Positions 26,552 to 36,017 of a DNA stretch of 64,000 nucleotides are shown piece by piece. The notes under the pieces are model-generated. The model was not told where the DNA came from. It made no database searches and worked only from the letters and a program-made list of their open reading frames with translations. Where the stretch lies: assembly GCA_030525285.1 (NCBI GenBank), contig JAUNFA010000001.1, forward strand, positions 110,401 through 174,400, in the 5' to 3' direction. Within the stretch, counting starts at the first letter, position 1. Each line of letters starts with the position of its first letter. The position numbers and the translations under genes were made by a program. This DNA comes from Bacillota bacterium (GTDB taxonomy: Bacteria > Bacillota > Clostridia > Peptostreptococcales > Anaerovoracaceae).

Positions 26552-27280
26552 CTAATCGTTCACGATTTTTACATCTTCACTGAATTTGTACCCCATTCCG
26601 CGTATATTATAAATATATTTTATCATCCTGCCATCAGGTTCGATTTTCTTTCTTAAACTACTGATATGCACCTGTACGGTTTTGGTGTCACTCATTGCCA
26701 TAACACCGTCCTGCCATACCGACTCATAAATCTGTTCCTTACTGTAAACCCTCTTGGGCTTTTTCATAAACAGATTCAGAATATCAAACTCCTTTGATGT
26801 CAGCAACACACTTTCATTATCCAGAGTTACAGTTCTGTTGGATTCGTTAAGAATCAGCCCGTTGCATTCATATGCCACTACGTCAAGGTCTTCTTTATAT
26901 TTTTCATAGTGACGGCGCTCTCTTCTCAAATGTGCGTTGATTCTTGCTATAAGCTCCCCTGAATTGAATGGTTTCGTAATGTAATCGTCTCCACCGGCCG
27001 ACAGAGCTACGATTTTGTCGATATTTTCAGATTTGCAGCTCATGAACAATATGGGACAATCCACACTGTTGCGAATTTTGAGGCACAAGTCTATACCATT
27101 CATTTCAGGCAACATAACATCAAGTAGAATCAGATCCGGTCTTATCGCGTCAATATCCTGAAGGGCTGACTCAGCATCGTTCCTGATTTCAATTTCATAA
27201 TTTTCGTTATCAAGAAACGATTTAATCAGAAAGCACATTTCTCTTTCATCGTCAACGATAAGAATTTTTTCCCTACTCAT
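26552..27280 (-). CDS. OmpR/PhoB-family response regulator
   Basis: 242 residues. The receiver domain (1-120) has the acidic pair DDE near the start, phospho-acceptor Asp in LILLDVMLPE, and Lys in DDYITKPF. The C-terminal winged helix (SKEFDILNLFMKKPKRVYSKEQIYESVW, then VQVHISSLRKKIEP) is typical. It probably receives phosphate from the PAS histidine kinase at 21124-22797 and controls the intervening transporter genes. That pairing is inferred from location only. Confidence 0.92.
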   Translation of the reverse strand: MSREKILIVDDEREMCFLIKSFLDNENYEIEIRNDAESALQDIDAIRPDLILLDVMLPEMNGIDLCLKIRNSVDCPILFMSCKSENIDKIVALSAGGDDYITKPFNSGELIARINAHLRRERRHYEKYKEDLDVVAYECNGLILNESNRTVTLDNESVLLTSKEFDILNLFMKKPKRVYSKEQIYESVWQDGVMAMSDTKTVQVHISSLRKKIEPDGRMIKYIYNIRGMGYKFSEDVKIVND

Positions 27281-27353
27281 AACTCGCTACCTTTCCATAA
27301 TATGCAACTCCATATGTTAAGTATTTCACATGATGTGATTTCTTGCAAGTGTT

Positions 27354-27476
27354 TTAGTCCATACTTATTGCAACTTTGATAACATCGTCACTTTGAGTCT
27401 CAAATAATTCATATACCTCTTCTATTTGACTTAGTGGATAAGTATGAGTAATCAGCGGCTCCGTGTCAATTCTTCC
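27354..27476 (-). pseudogene. 3' remnant of zinc-dependent alcohol dehydrogenase gene
   Basis: The last 40 codons read RIDTEPLITHTYPLSQIEEV and VYELFETQSDDVIKVAI, which matches the extreme C-terminus of medium-chain zinc dehydrogenases. The rest of the gene is absent. It overlaps the 3' end of the XRE regulator gene in another frame, marking a deletion junction near 27480. Confidence 0.75.
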
Positions 27477-27832
27477 TTCTTTCCTTTGGCAATATAAGCT
27501 GTCTGTCTTACAATATCTGCGATAATCCTCAGATTCTCTGTATCGCAATCGATGATGGATTCATTGATTTTCTCCAAAATAATGCTTCGTTCAAGCTGTG
27601 CATTATCCTGGTTAAAGCTTCTACACAGCAGATAATCTGCACTTACATCAAGCACCTTTGCAATCCGGTAAAATTTTTCAAGGGACAGTCCCTTTGTCCC
27701 TCCCTCAACATCCGCCAGAAAAGATGCGGACATCGGCACCTTCGCAGCGAACTGTTCTCTGCTCATTCCCACACTTTCTCTGGCAGTGCGTATTCGCATT
27801 CCCATTTCAAACATATCCAGTTCACTTTTCAT
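27452..27832 (-). CDS. XRE-family transcriptional regulator, 3' end rearranged
   Basis: About 126 residues. The N-terminal helix-turn-helix is clear (MRIRTARESVGMSREQFAAKVPMSASFLADVEGGTKGLSLEKFYRIAKVLDVSADYLL). A helical C-terminus follows. The final six to eight codons read through out-of-frame dehydrogenase sequence, so the natural end has been lost. ATG 27832 is chosen (GTG 27841 possible; GAGGAGG is upstream of both). Probable stand-alone regulator of unknown target. Confidence 0.8.
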   Translation of the reverse strand: MKSELDMFEMGMRIRTARESVGMSREQFAAKVPMSASFLADVEGGTKGLSLEKFYRIAKVLDVSADYLLCRSFNQDNAQLERSIILEKINESIIDCDTENLRIIADIVRQTAYIAKGKKEELTRSR

Positions 27833-27997
27833 GAGTACCACATCCTCCTCGATAATCCGAATTTCGATTAAGGTAAGTGTACTCCAACATGGCGAAATAC
27901 TCTTGCGCTGTCAGAAGAAATAATTACCGCTCTGATTAGTTTCGCAGTGTTCTCTTCAATGTATCTTATGCCATGATTCTATATCCCTGAATTACAA

Positions 27998-28021
27998 AAG
28001 CGACCCACACGCGAGTCGCTT
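27998..28021. terminator. Intrinsic terminator of asnS
   Basis: AAGCGAC and GTCGCTT form a 7-bp stem with a GC-rich loop. The minus strand continues TTTTGTAATTC, 20 bases past the asnS stop. Confidence 0.75.
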
Positions 28022-28041
28022 TGATTATCTGATATTTTTTA

Positions 28042-29436
28042 TTAAAATTCAGCAGTTTTAGGTGTTCTTGGGAAAGGCAGCACGTCTCTGATGTTGTTCA
28101 TGCCTGTAATGTACATGATGATTCTCTCAAATCCCAGTCCGAATCCGGAATGCTTAACTCCACCGTACTTGCGAAGTTCCATATACCACCAGTAGTTATC
28201 GATATTCATGCCGTCAGCTTCAATTCTCTCCTTAAGAAGATCATATCGTTCTTCTCTCTGTGAACCGCCGATGATTTCTCCAACTCCAGGCACAAGCAGG
28301 TCAGCTGCAGCCACTGTCTTGCCATCATCGTTAAGACGCATATAAAACGCCTTAATTGCTGCTGGATAATCTGTAACGAATACCGGCTTACCGTAAACCT
28401 TCTCTGTAATGTATCTTTCGTGCTCTGTCTGAAGGTCTATTCCCCATTCAACCGGATACTGGAACTCTTCTCCTGACTTCTGAAGAATCTCAACAGCTTC
28501 TGTATATGTAATTCTGGCGAAATCAGACTCAACAATATTCTTCATTCTATCAATTATTCCCTTGTTGATGAATTTATCAAAGAACTCCATTTCTTCAGGA
28601 GCATTTTCAAGAACGTAATTGATAATGTATTTAATCATATCTTCAGCAACATTCATATCCTGCTTCAAATCGCAGAATGCCATTTCAGGTTCAATCATCC
28701 AGAACTCAGAAGCATGTCGTGCAGTATTGGAATTCTCTGCTCTGAAGGTAGGTCCGAAGGTATACACATTCTTAAATGCCAGAGCAAATATTTCTGCTTC
28801 AAGCTGTCCGCTTACTGTAAGGCTTGCCTTCTTGCCAAAAAAGTCCTGAGAATAATCAATTTCGCCATCTTCTAACCTTGGCACATTATCCATGTCCAGA
28901 GTTGTAATCTGGAACATTTCTCCTGCACCTTCTGCATCACTTGCTGTTATTATCGGTGTATGCACATACACAAAGTCATTTTCCTGGAAAAATTGATGGA
29001 TAGCATATGCTACCAGAGAACGTACTCTGAATACTGCTGAAAATGTGTTGGATCTTGGTCTTAAGTGAGCGATTTCTCTAAGGAATTCCATGCTGTGTCT
29101 CTTCTTCTGAAGTGGATAATCAGCATCAGAACCAGCTTCAATAACAATCTTTGTTGCCTTAATCTCAAAAGGCTGCTTAGCATCCGGAGTAAGCACAAAC
29201 TTTCCTGTTACTGTAAGCCCTGCTGATATCGGTGCCTTGGAAATCTCATCAAAATTATCAATAAACTCCTTCTCATACACAACCTGAATTGACTTGAAAA
29301 AAGTACCATCATTAAGTTCAATAAACCCAAATTTGTTTGAACCTCGATTAGTCCTTACCCAGCCCTCTATCTGTATTTCTTTGTCGGCATATTCCGCACT
29401 GTTTCTAAACAGCTGTCTAATCTCTACCACACTCAT
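28042..29436 (-). CDS. asnS: Asparaginyl-tRNA synthetase
   Basis: 464 residues, the standard AsnRS length. An N-terminal OB-fold anticodon-binding domain ([26 protein letters not shown]) is followed by a class II core: motif 2 [26 protein letters not shown] and motif 3 [29 protein letters not shown]. It charges tRNA-Asn with asparagine in the cytoplasm. Start 29436 gives the family N-terminus ([12 protein letters not shown]); GGAG about 12 bases upstream is a modest site. A structured leader lies at 29559-29595. Confidence 0.95.
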   Translation of the reverse strand: MSVVEIRQLFRNSAEYADKEIQIEGWVRTNRGSNKFGFIELNDGTFFKSIQVVYEKEFIDNFDEISKAPISAGLTVTGKFVLTPDAKQPFEIKATKIVIEAGSDADYPLQKKRHSMEFLREIAHLRPRSNTFSAVFRVRSLVAYAIHQFFQENDFVYVHTPIITASDAEGAGEMFQITTLDMDNVPRLEDGEIDYSQDFFGKKASLTVSGQLEAEIFALAFKNVYTFGPTFRAENSNTARHASEFWMIEPEMAFCDLKQDMNVAEDMIKYIINYVLENAPEEMEFFDKFINKGIIDRMKNIVESDFARITYTEAVEILQKSGEEFQYPVEWGIDLQTEHERYITEKVYGKPVFVTDYPAAIKAFYMRLNDDGKTVAAADLLVPGVGEIIGGSQREERYDLLKERIEADGMNIDNYWWYMELRKYGGVKHSGFGLGFERIIMYITGMNNIRDVLPFPRTPKTAEF

Positions 29437-29558
29437 GTCTCGCTTATCTCCTATAAAAAATATTATTGTTTTGCACAACGCTACACAATATAATATCACA
29501 ATTAACAACTATCGTCCAACCATTATACGCTCATCTTAATCGCATAAAGAAAAAGACC

Positions 29559-29595
29559 GCTCCATCGAGAGCATTTCCTTTTTATGCCTTCGATG
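29559..29595 (-). promoter_or_regulatory. Possible attenuator-like leader structure upstream of asnS
   Basis: Two mutually exclusive stems can form on the minus strand. CATCGA/TCGATG plus GCAT/ATGC (29563-29595) is the larger. A short GCTC/GAGC hairpin (29559-29572) is followed by GGTCTTTTTCTTT, like a terminator. TTGACA near 29670 is a possible -35. The T-box consensus (GGTGGNACCGCG) is not present, so this is not called a T-box. Confidence 0.35.
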
Positions 29596-29691
29596 AAACG
29601 GGCTTCCCTTAAAGTATTTGTGTTGGAGATTTATTAGAATTATTGTAAAACATTCCCCTATGGGTAATGTCAAGTGCATTTTTGAATTTTG

Positions 29692-30654
29692 TTATTCCAG
29701 TTCTTTTAAAATCTGCTCAGCCTCATAAAGCTCCATGGCACATGTTATATCGCCCATTTGAATCCTCTCATCATAACATCCTACAACATCATTGACCAGA
29801 TTAATGAGAACATCCTTGCCTAAATCATCTCTGTAATATCTCAGCATCCTTAAGGCAATGTCCGGGAATGACCAGATGTCTGGATTATCGCAAGCAATCT
29901 GAAAAGCTTTGTGATACAGCTTCTCAGCATAATCATCATCTCCTTGAATTTCACCCTTCATGCACATATCAGCCAACCTGCAAATCGACAGCGCATCCCC
30001 ATATATAGCTGCCTTTTCCCAGCAGCTTCTTGCTCTATTAACATCCTTTTGGACACCACGACCCAGATAATAACAAAGTCCTATTCTGCCCGTTGCCATA
30101 ACACTGTCATTTTCCTCCGCCTTTTGAAAGAAATTCAATGCCTCTTCGTAATCGCCTCTGATATATGCTTCAATACCGGATTGAACGTCTTTTGAGTCCT
30201 GAGAATTTGCCTCAATTTCTTTGAGCATGGACATAATAAGTTCTTTCGGAACAAACACACCTTCTCCCCATGGATTAATAGCTATGCCGTTGCATATTTC
30301 AATGCTCAGTGCTCTCTCCATAACCTCCGTCATTTCCATTACGCCACTTGAGGTCGTTTCGCCTTTGTTCTTTTCTTCGTTATTAGTGAAGCATGACATC
30401 CAGTTGCTATCATCTTCAGAACTTATTATCTGCATCATCATCTCCCCGTCTTCGTAAGCAACGGGGACAATCACTTCAAGCCCGTTCATTAACTCGTCAA
30501 AAAGAACGTCCACAACTTCCGTAGGCTCCTTTTCAACTCCGTCAGCATGCCAAGCATGAAGTGCGTCTTCAAGAGCTCTGCATCCTGTAGTATACGGGCT
30601 TTCTGCCTTCCCAAAGGATGCTTCGATTATTTTACCACCCTTATTTTCTTTCAT
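29692..30654 (-). CDS. SseB-like/Sel1-repeat protein
   Basis: About 320 residues. The first half has a region like the SseB N-terminal domain (CNGIAINPWGEGVFVPKELI). The second half holds TPR/Sel1-type repeats: SGIEAYIRGDYEEALNFFQK, then GRIGLCYYLGRGVQKDVNRA and RSCWEKAAIYGDALSICRLA. Such proteins mediate protein-protein contacts. The ATG start follows AAAGGAGG six bases upstream. It is 38 bases downstream of the DMT permease gene. Function unknown. Confidence 0.75.
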   Translation of the reverse strand: MKENKGGKIIEASFGKAESPYTTGCRALEDALHAWHADGVEKEPTEVVDVLFDELMNGLEVIVPVAYEDGEMMMQIISSEDDSNWMSCFTNNEEKNKGETTSSGVMEMTEVMERALSIEICNGIAINPWGEGVFVPKELIMSMLKEIEANSQDSKDVQSGIEAYIRGDYEEALNFFQKAEENDSVMATGRIGLCYYLGRGVQKDVNRARSCWEKAAIYGDALSICRLADMCMKGEIQGDDDYAEKLYHKAFQIACDNPDIWSFPDIALRMLRYYRDDLGKDVLINLVNDVVGCYDERIQMGDITCAMELYEAEQILKELE

Positions 30655-30692
30655 CCACAACCTCCTTTGATGCTCCCTCTGAATCTTGAAAC

Positions 30693-31664
30693 CTATTTCT
30701 TTCCCAGTTCATCTGAAAGGGATTTTCCCGCATTGTTGCTATCTACAGGTGCCAGTGTAAGTCCTACAACGCCTGTAAGTATAAGTGCACCACATACATA
30801 ATGATACCATGAGAGTGGTTCTCCCAATACAAGTGCTCCTGCTATGACTGAAACCAATGTTGATGCACTATTAAAAATCGTAGACTGAATAATTTCCATG
30901 TGAGCCAACATGTATGCCATAAACTGTGCCGAAAGCAAAATACAGAATATGCCCAGGAATGAAGCCCATAATACAAAATCTGCATGATGAATTGGTTCGA
31001 TAAGTTTGTCAAAAGTTCCCGTAACGATTGCCTTAATCACAGACGTTCCTATGAATATAACAGATCCGCCGATTGCAATTGCTGCTGTGATTTCAATCGG
31101 TTTGAAAACTCCTCTTATGTATCTGGCAGAAACGTTCTGACAACCCATAAAGAAGGTTCCGATAACCATAAATATCAGTCCCTTGAAGTTAAAGCTGATA
31201 TTCGTTGCATTCAGTATGATAAGAATAATCAGTGCGGTTACTGTCAACACAACAAATATCATCTGTAGTCTTGTTGACTTTTCTCCAAGCACAATACGAC
31301 CGATAATCTTTGCAAATATCGGAGCCATTGCATAGACTATGGCTCCTTCTACAGAAGTAGCAAAGAACATTGATAAAATCTGAAAGATCATAAACAGGAT
31401 ATAGAAAGCCGCCGTCTGATAAAGACGTCCCTTAGGTCTTTTAACGTCGCTTTTGGGATATACACCCATGATTTTGCTTATTCCTATCCACAAAATTACA
31501 CCTATAAGCGCCGCTACATATCTGTACGCAAGTATTGTCAGTGTATCAGCATATGGTACACATTTTTTTATACCAAAAAATGAAAATCCTATTGAAAATG
31601 TAAAGGCAAATGCCACAATATACAATTTCCATTTTGCCTCGCTATCTTTAACCTGGTTTGTCAT
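30693..31664 (-). CDS. DMT/EamA-family transporter
   Basis: About 323 residues with ten membrane helices in two EamA repeats (first ends near ILIILNATNISF; second includes LVSVIAGALVLGEPLSWYHYVCGALILTGVVGL). The family exports or imports small metabolites such as amino acids or nucleotide precursors; the substrate is unknown. ATG 31664 follows AGAGGTG by six bases; an in-frame GTG at 31673 is the alternative. Confidence 0.9.
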   Translation of the reverse strand: MTNQVKDSEAKWKLYIVAFAFTFSIGFSFFGIKKCVPYADTLTILAYRYVAALIGVILWIGISKIMGVYPKSDVKRPKGRLYQTAAFYILFMIFQILSMFFATSVEGAIVYAMAPIFAKIIGRIVLGEKSTRLQMIFVVLTVTALIILIILNATNISFNFKGLIFMVIGTFFMGCQNVSARYIRGVFKPIEITAAIAIGGSVIFIGTSVIKAIVTGTFDKLIEPIHHADFVLWASFLGIFCILLSAQFMAYMLAHMEIIQSTIFNSASTLVSVIAGALVLGEPLSWYHYVCGALILTGVVGLTLAPVDSNNAGKSLSDELGKK

Positions 31665-31682
31665 TTCTTTCACCTCTGTTTA

Positions 31683-31713
31683 AAGGGGGTATTGCAACCA
31701 TGCAACCCCCCTT
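31683..31713. terminator. Hairpin/terminator after SGNH hydrolase gene
   Basis: AAGGGGG and CCCCCTT, with inner TTGCA/TGCAA pairing, form a strong stem between the hydrolase stop and the DMT start. The minus strand continues TTTAAAC, a short T-tract. Confidence 0.6.
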
Positions 31714-31724
31714 ATCATAACTAT

Positions 31725-34055
31725 TTATTCCAATGGCTCTTCTGAACCTGGTGAAGTTTCTGTTCCCACCCCGCCATTGTTCTCATTGTTGTTGTCGGTT
31801 GGAATTGTGCTGGACTCTGAAGTATTTTTATCTGTATTATTCATAGTCTCAGATGTTATCTCTTCAACTTCCTCAACAATCTGCATACCTAATAACTTTG
31901 ATAAAGGAACATAGGCCATGAGCTTGCTTATATCAGCTTTGCTCTTTTTCTTATCAAGTATTCCGTTTCCAATCATATAATTTGTAAGACCATTACCAAT
32001 CTGACCATATGTGTATCGTGACATGTGCAAATTGTCACTCATTGTATATGGTGCATTCTCATGGTTACAGTACTTATCTGTCGGCATCTGCCAGATTTCC
32101 ATTCCGTAAGCTTCATACTTGCCAGCTATATCGTCAATGGCCTTCTGGTAATCCTTTAAGGTGTAACCCTTGTCGTTTTCGGTTACAAATCTGTTGATTC
32201 TCTTTGAATATTGCCCGATTACTCTGTCAGAATAATAAAGGTCAGTGAAAATAACCTTTATAGGTTTCTTGTTATGCTTCACTCTGTACTGACTCGCTTC
32301 AGTAATCCAGTCCATCATGATGTTAAGGGCACCATAGAACTGAGTATTATCTGTACTGTCAATATCTCCCATCGCTGCATTATCCTGCCAGTCATTAGTT
32401 CCTGCAGCCATTATGATTACATCAAAATCATAGAAATGCTGCTTATTCTTATATTGTACATACCTCGGTACATTCGCCTTTACAGGCTTACCTGATGCAT
32501 CACTTATAGGAGCATCCGTATTGTATTTAGGTGTCTCACCGTTTTTTATCTTTTCAGCTACGTCGGTAACAATTCTTGAACGTCCCGGATCATGAGCACC
32601 GTCCACGCCATTTTTATATTTAACCGTATAGGTAGCTCCCGGAATTGAAGGATTGAAGTATTTGCATCCTGTAAGCTGCCCCACTCTCCACGGATAGCTG
32701 AACCGTTCTACAGTAGTCTTTCCTTTATATGGAGACCCGAAACTTATACTGTCGCCCAAGAAAAGGATATTATTATTGCTGTATTTCCTGTTGGAAACAG
32801 TAAAGCCTGTGTCATATTTGCTGTACACTGTGGTGCCGTTCATTGCAAATCCGGCCTTAACTGTATAATATTTATATTTATCTAATGTCTTGACAGTTTT
32901 CTTATAATCACCAAACTTCCACTTTGGCTTGCAGGTTCCAAGCAGTTTCCAGTGCTTATTCTTGTTGCTGTCAACATATCCACCATAAACCTTATATACT
33001 TCTGCATTCTTAAGTAAACTGAATGATACATCTGCATAAAGTTTCTTTTTCTTTTTGTGAAGCTTTACACCGGTTATTGTAGGCGGTTCTGTATGCATTA
33101 CGCCCTGCATATTGTAATTACCATAACTTACCTTGTCGTCCTTAATTCTGTAAGCACGCACGGTATATACTAGAGAATTCATTGAAGGATCCTCAAAATT
33201 AGACGCAGTCAGATTCAACGCACGTTCTTTATCATTCATGGAATCATAATAAACATCCTTATATGATCTCGCCGTTGCGTCATTAATGGTCTTGATAGTC
33301 TTGAATGTTCCGCCTTTAACCAGCTTTCTTCTTACCTGATATCCCGTAAGACTGTCATCATCTATACCCTTCCACTTCACTTCAGTATGAAGAGTCGTAA
33401 AGTCACAATTAACTGACGGCTTTGAAGAAATTAGAGTTATTCCTTCATTATCATAGCTTCCCTTGTAGTAAACCTTATTAGAAAGCTTCTTAACTGCACG
33501 TACAGTGTATACATAGTCGACACTACCCTTGATTTTCTTGTCAGTAAATGATGTTTTTGAAGCCGGTACTGTTCCTATTTTACTGTAAGAACCTCCTGGT
33601 GTTTTACGAAATACCATATAGTAATTCGCATCAGATGTCTTTTGCCATTCAAGTGTAGCTGATGCACTGTTTCTTATAAGAGACTTTATCTTAGCTGGCT
33701 CCCCAGCCTTTGTAATTGTTACAGACTGTGTATCCCCAAGTTTTTCCTTACCCCTTACAACACCTGCAACACGATAGGAATATTTCTTATCCATTGCAAC
33801 ATTACTATCCTTAAATGATCTCTTTTTACTGGAGACTGTTGCTATCTTCGCAAAACTTCCGCCGTCTTCTTTACGATAAACGATATATTTCTTTGCTTTC
33901 TTTTGCCCTTTCCAGCTTACTGATACATTGCTTTCAGAGCCTGTAACTGATGAAATCGTAGCCGCACTTGACTTTTCCGGGACTATGAGCATGCATACCC
34001 CCATAATCAGCAGCAGGCAACTGCATACCGCTACCGATAATCCAATTTTTTTCAT
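31725..34055 (-). CDS. Secreted FN3-repeat SGNH/GDSL hydrolase
   Basis: 776 residues. A signal peptide (MKKIGLSVAVCSCLLLIMGVC...SSAA) is followed by three to four fibronectin type III-like repeats to about residue 430, each with W-x-x-x-x-x-A-x-x-Y-x-V-x-R-K. The SGNH domain has block I FLGDSISFG, block III AAGTND and catalytic pair DNLHMS near residue 690. A Thr/Ser/Asn-rich tail lies at the end without a sortase motif. It likely acts outside the cell as an O-acetyl or polysaccharide esterase. Last gene of the LicD-LicD-GNAT run. Confidence 0.88.
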   Translation of the reverse strand: MKKIGLSVAVCSCLLLIMGVCMLIVPEKSSAATISSVTGSESNVSVSWKGQKKAKKYIVYRKEDGGSFAKIATVSSKKRSFKDSNVAMDKKYSYRVAGVVRGKEKLGDTQSVTITKAGEPAKIKSLIRNSASATLEWQKTSDANYYMVFRKTPGGSYSKIGTVPASKTSFTDKKIKGSVDYVYTVRAVKKLSNKVYYKGSYDNEGITLISSKPSVNCDFTTLHTEVKWKGIDDDSLTGYQVRRKLVKGGTFKTIKTINDATARSYKDVYYDSMNDKERALNLTASNFEDPSMNSLVYTVRAYRIKDDKVSYGNYNMQGVMHTEPPTITGVKLHKKKKKLYADVSFSLLKNAEVYKVYGGYVDSNKNKHWKLLGTCKPKWKFGDYKKTVKTLDKYKYYTVKAGFAMNGTTVYSKYDTGFTVSNRKYSNNNILFLGDSISFGSPYKGKTTVERFSYPWRVGQLTGCKYFNPSIPGATYTVKYKNGVDGAHDPGRSRIVTDVAEKIKNGETPKYNTDAPISDASGKPVKANVPRYVQYKNKQHFYDFDVIIMAAGTNDWQDNAAMGDIDSTDNTQFYGALNIMMDWITEASQYRVKHNKKPIKVIFTDLYYSDRVIGQYSKRINRFVTENDKGYTLKDYQKAIDDIAGKYEAYGMEIWQMPTDKYCNHENAPYTMSDNLHMSRYTYGQIGNGLTNYMIGNGILDKKKSKADISKLMAYVPLSKLLGMQIVEEVEEITSETMNNTDKNTSESSTIPTDNNNENNGGVGTETSPGSEEPLE

Positions 34056-34080
34056 CTCTAATTCCTCCTGGATGAAGTTA

Positions 34081-34890
34081 TTACTTTAAAATCAGCTTCT
34101 GCCAGTTTTTTTCATTTGAAAATCCCAGCCTTTTGTAGAGGCTTCCCGCAGCCTCTGTGTAATAGAACAGAAAAACTCTTTTACCTTCACGAAGAAGCTC
34201 CTCTCCCAGAGTTCCTACAAGCTGATAAGCAAGTCCCTGTCCTCTTGCAGCAGCATCGGTGATTACACCCGAAATCACACCTGCCGCGCCGACCTCTGCA
34301 TAAGTGGCAACATGGCAAACAAGCTTACCATTTTGCCAAAGCATAAGATTCCTTCCAAAATTTTCTTCTTTGCGTTCCTGAAGTTGATTGCTCAGTTCCT
34401 GAACCTCGTAATGACCGCCAAGTCCTTCATCGGAGCAGATAAGCTGTGCCGATGCATAAAAATCTTCCGGACTTTCGGCTCTTACAATTTTATTGACAAT
34501 CTCTTCATTTTTGTTCCACTTAATATCCTTAAGTTCCACAACATATCCGCATTCTCTTTCATAATGGCGCGAATCACCGGATGCCGCCAGTATCGCTTCA
34601 ACCAGATATGCTGCACCATTAATCATATTATATTCTATATTATCGAGAAATGCCACAAGTTCTCCTGCATTATAATCTTCATCCGCCGTATAAATCTGAA
34701 GTCCAGCATAATACTTCATTATCACGCACTGAATTTCGTTATTATCGTCAAACTGAGCGTACACGGATAAATTTTCATTTTTTAATCCATACTTCTCTAT
34801 ATCTATGTATGCATAGAGACACAACTGTAAATCCTGCCCGAGGTACTCAAGAACTCTGTCTAATTCGGATTCTTTAATTTTTCTTATCAT
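34081..34890 (-). CDS. GNAT-family N-acetyltransferase
   Basis: 269 residues. The C-terminal half is the GNAT fold: LMLWQNGKLVCHVATYAEVGAAGVISGVITDAAARGQGLAYQLV contains the acetyl-CoA motif (R-G-Q-G-L-A), and LYKRLGFSNEKNW is the final block. The N-terminal half is a degenerate second GNAT-like domain. It starts in the stop codon of the LicD-like gene (4-base overlap). The acceptor is unknown; a surface sugar or amino acid is plausible given the neighbours. Confidence 0.88.
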   Translation of the reverse strand: MIRKIKESELDRVLEYLGQDLQLCLYAYIDIEKYGLKNENLSVYAQFDDNNEIQCVIMKYYAGLQIYTADEDYNAGELVAFLDNIEYNMINGAAYLVEAILAASGDSRHYERECGYVVELKDIKWNKNEEIVNKIVRAESPEDFYASAQLICSDEGLGGHYEVQELSNQLQERKEENFGRNLMLWQNGKLVCHVATYAEVGAAGVISGVITDAAARGQGLAYQLVGTLGEELLREGKRVFLFYYTEAAGSLYKRLGFSNEKNWQKLILK

Positions 34891-36017
34891 CTGTTCACCT
34901 CAAGCACATTTGCAGCTCTTTCATAAATCTGTTTAAGTTCATCATCAATTTCTATGCCATATTCTGCGTTCATTTTGAGAACTCTTTTGGGATAAGCGTT
35001 CATAATTTCCAAAATTCCCGGATAGTCAGCGGATTTTTCCAGCTTCAGCAGAAGTGGCTTGTACTCCTGTAATTTGTCTTCCAGTTTAATGCCTGCAAAT
35101 ATTCCCTTGGCCATGCTCCAATTGCTTTCGTAAACGGTATTTTTGCTTCTGTTGCTCTGATAAAGCATTCTGGCAGCCGCACGTCTGTTCCAGTATTCAT
35201 CATTTTCATAAAGCTTCTTCTCAAGACCTTTGTGACTGACATTTTCCTCAACATATCTGCTCGGTTCTATCAGATTAACCGTAGCCCATTCTTTACCGTA
35301 CATTTTTTTTAGATATCCTTCTGCATCATGTACAGTCGTAAAGCTGACACCATCAATAACAAGAAGTCGTTTAGTAGCGAAGTGAATTGAATTCACCTTA
35401 ACACGGCTTCTTCGCTTGTAAATATTCACTGACTTATATTCAGGTTTGAAGGATGTTGCCAAAATGTGATTGAAGGCGAAATATGTAAGTCTTCTGCCCT
35501 TGCTGAATTTCTGCACAGGCTTAAACATCTTCTCTTCACGAGGTGTTACCGATGTAACATAATGATGGTAGCTATAGCAAAGGCGCCACATTTTCTCTAT
35601 TTTAACATTAAAGCTCTGCTTTACGCCGCTTTTGAAATTTGGCTGCAGTATCCTGATTGGAATAAATGCCCCCAGGGATTCTCTTCTGTCCAGGCATTTG
35701 AAATCAACACACGTTGATTCTGTATCTATGTAATAAATGTCAAGATTTCGAAAACGGGGATTCCTGTTAACATGTTCAAACATTCTGCCATTCGGAAGTT
35801 TATCCTCAAGAGCTAACAGCTTCCTTGCATTTGCCCCATCCACGATAATTTCCATTTCACCAAAATCATCACTCATAGGAGGAGCCATATCCCTCATTTC
35901 CTTGGAAACGGCATCTGTATATCTCAGAATTCCACCACCAAGCCAATATTCAATTCCATTATTTTCACAAAGCTCCTTAAGTTCAAGGAGCAGTCTCCAA
36001 AAAATATTATTCTTCAT
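34887..36017 (-). CDS. LicD-related nucleotidyltransferase-fold protein, divergent
   Basis: 376 residues. The opening (RLLLELKELCENNGIEYWLGGGILRYTDAV) and DDFGEMEIIVDG correspond to the LicD nucleotidyltransferase core, but the usual W-D-D-D-I-D-I metal motif is altered to SDDFGEMEI. The C-terminal 180 residues are unrecognised. It may be a low-activity or structural partner of the complete LicD protein encoded upstream, whose stop overlaps this start. Confidence 0.7.
   Translation of the reverse strand: MKNNIFWRLLLELKELCENNGIEYWLGGGILRYTDAVSKEMRDMAPPMSDDFGEMEIIVDGANARKLLALEDKLPNGRMFEHVNRNPRFRNLDIYYIDTESTCVDFKCLDRRESLGAFIPIRILQPNFKSGVKQSFNVKIEKMWRLCYSYHHYVTSVTPREEKMFKPVQKFSKGRRLTYFAFNHILATSFKPEYKSVNIYKRRSRVKVNSIHFATKRLLVIDGVSFTTVHDAEGYLKKMYGKEWATVNLIEPSRYVEENVSHKGLEKKLYENDEYWNRRAAARMLYQSNRSKNTVYESNWSMAKGIFAGIKLEDKLQEYKPLLLKLEKSADYPGILEIMNAYPKRVLKMNAEYGIEIDDELKQIYERAANVLEVNR

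Noticed and set aside
29437..29691. T-box riboswitch in front of asnS
   Set aside because: The T-box core sequence and specifier-loop arrangement were not found; only short alternative stems are visible.
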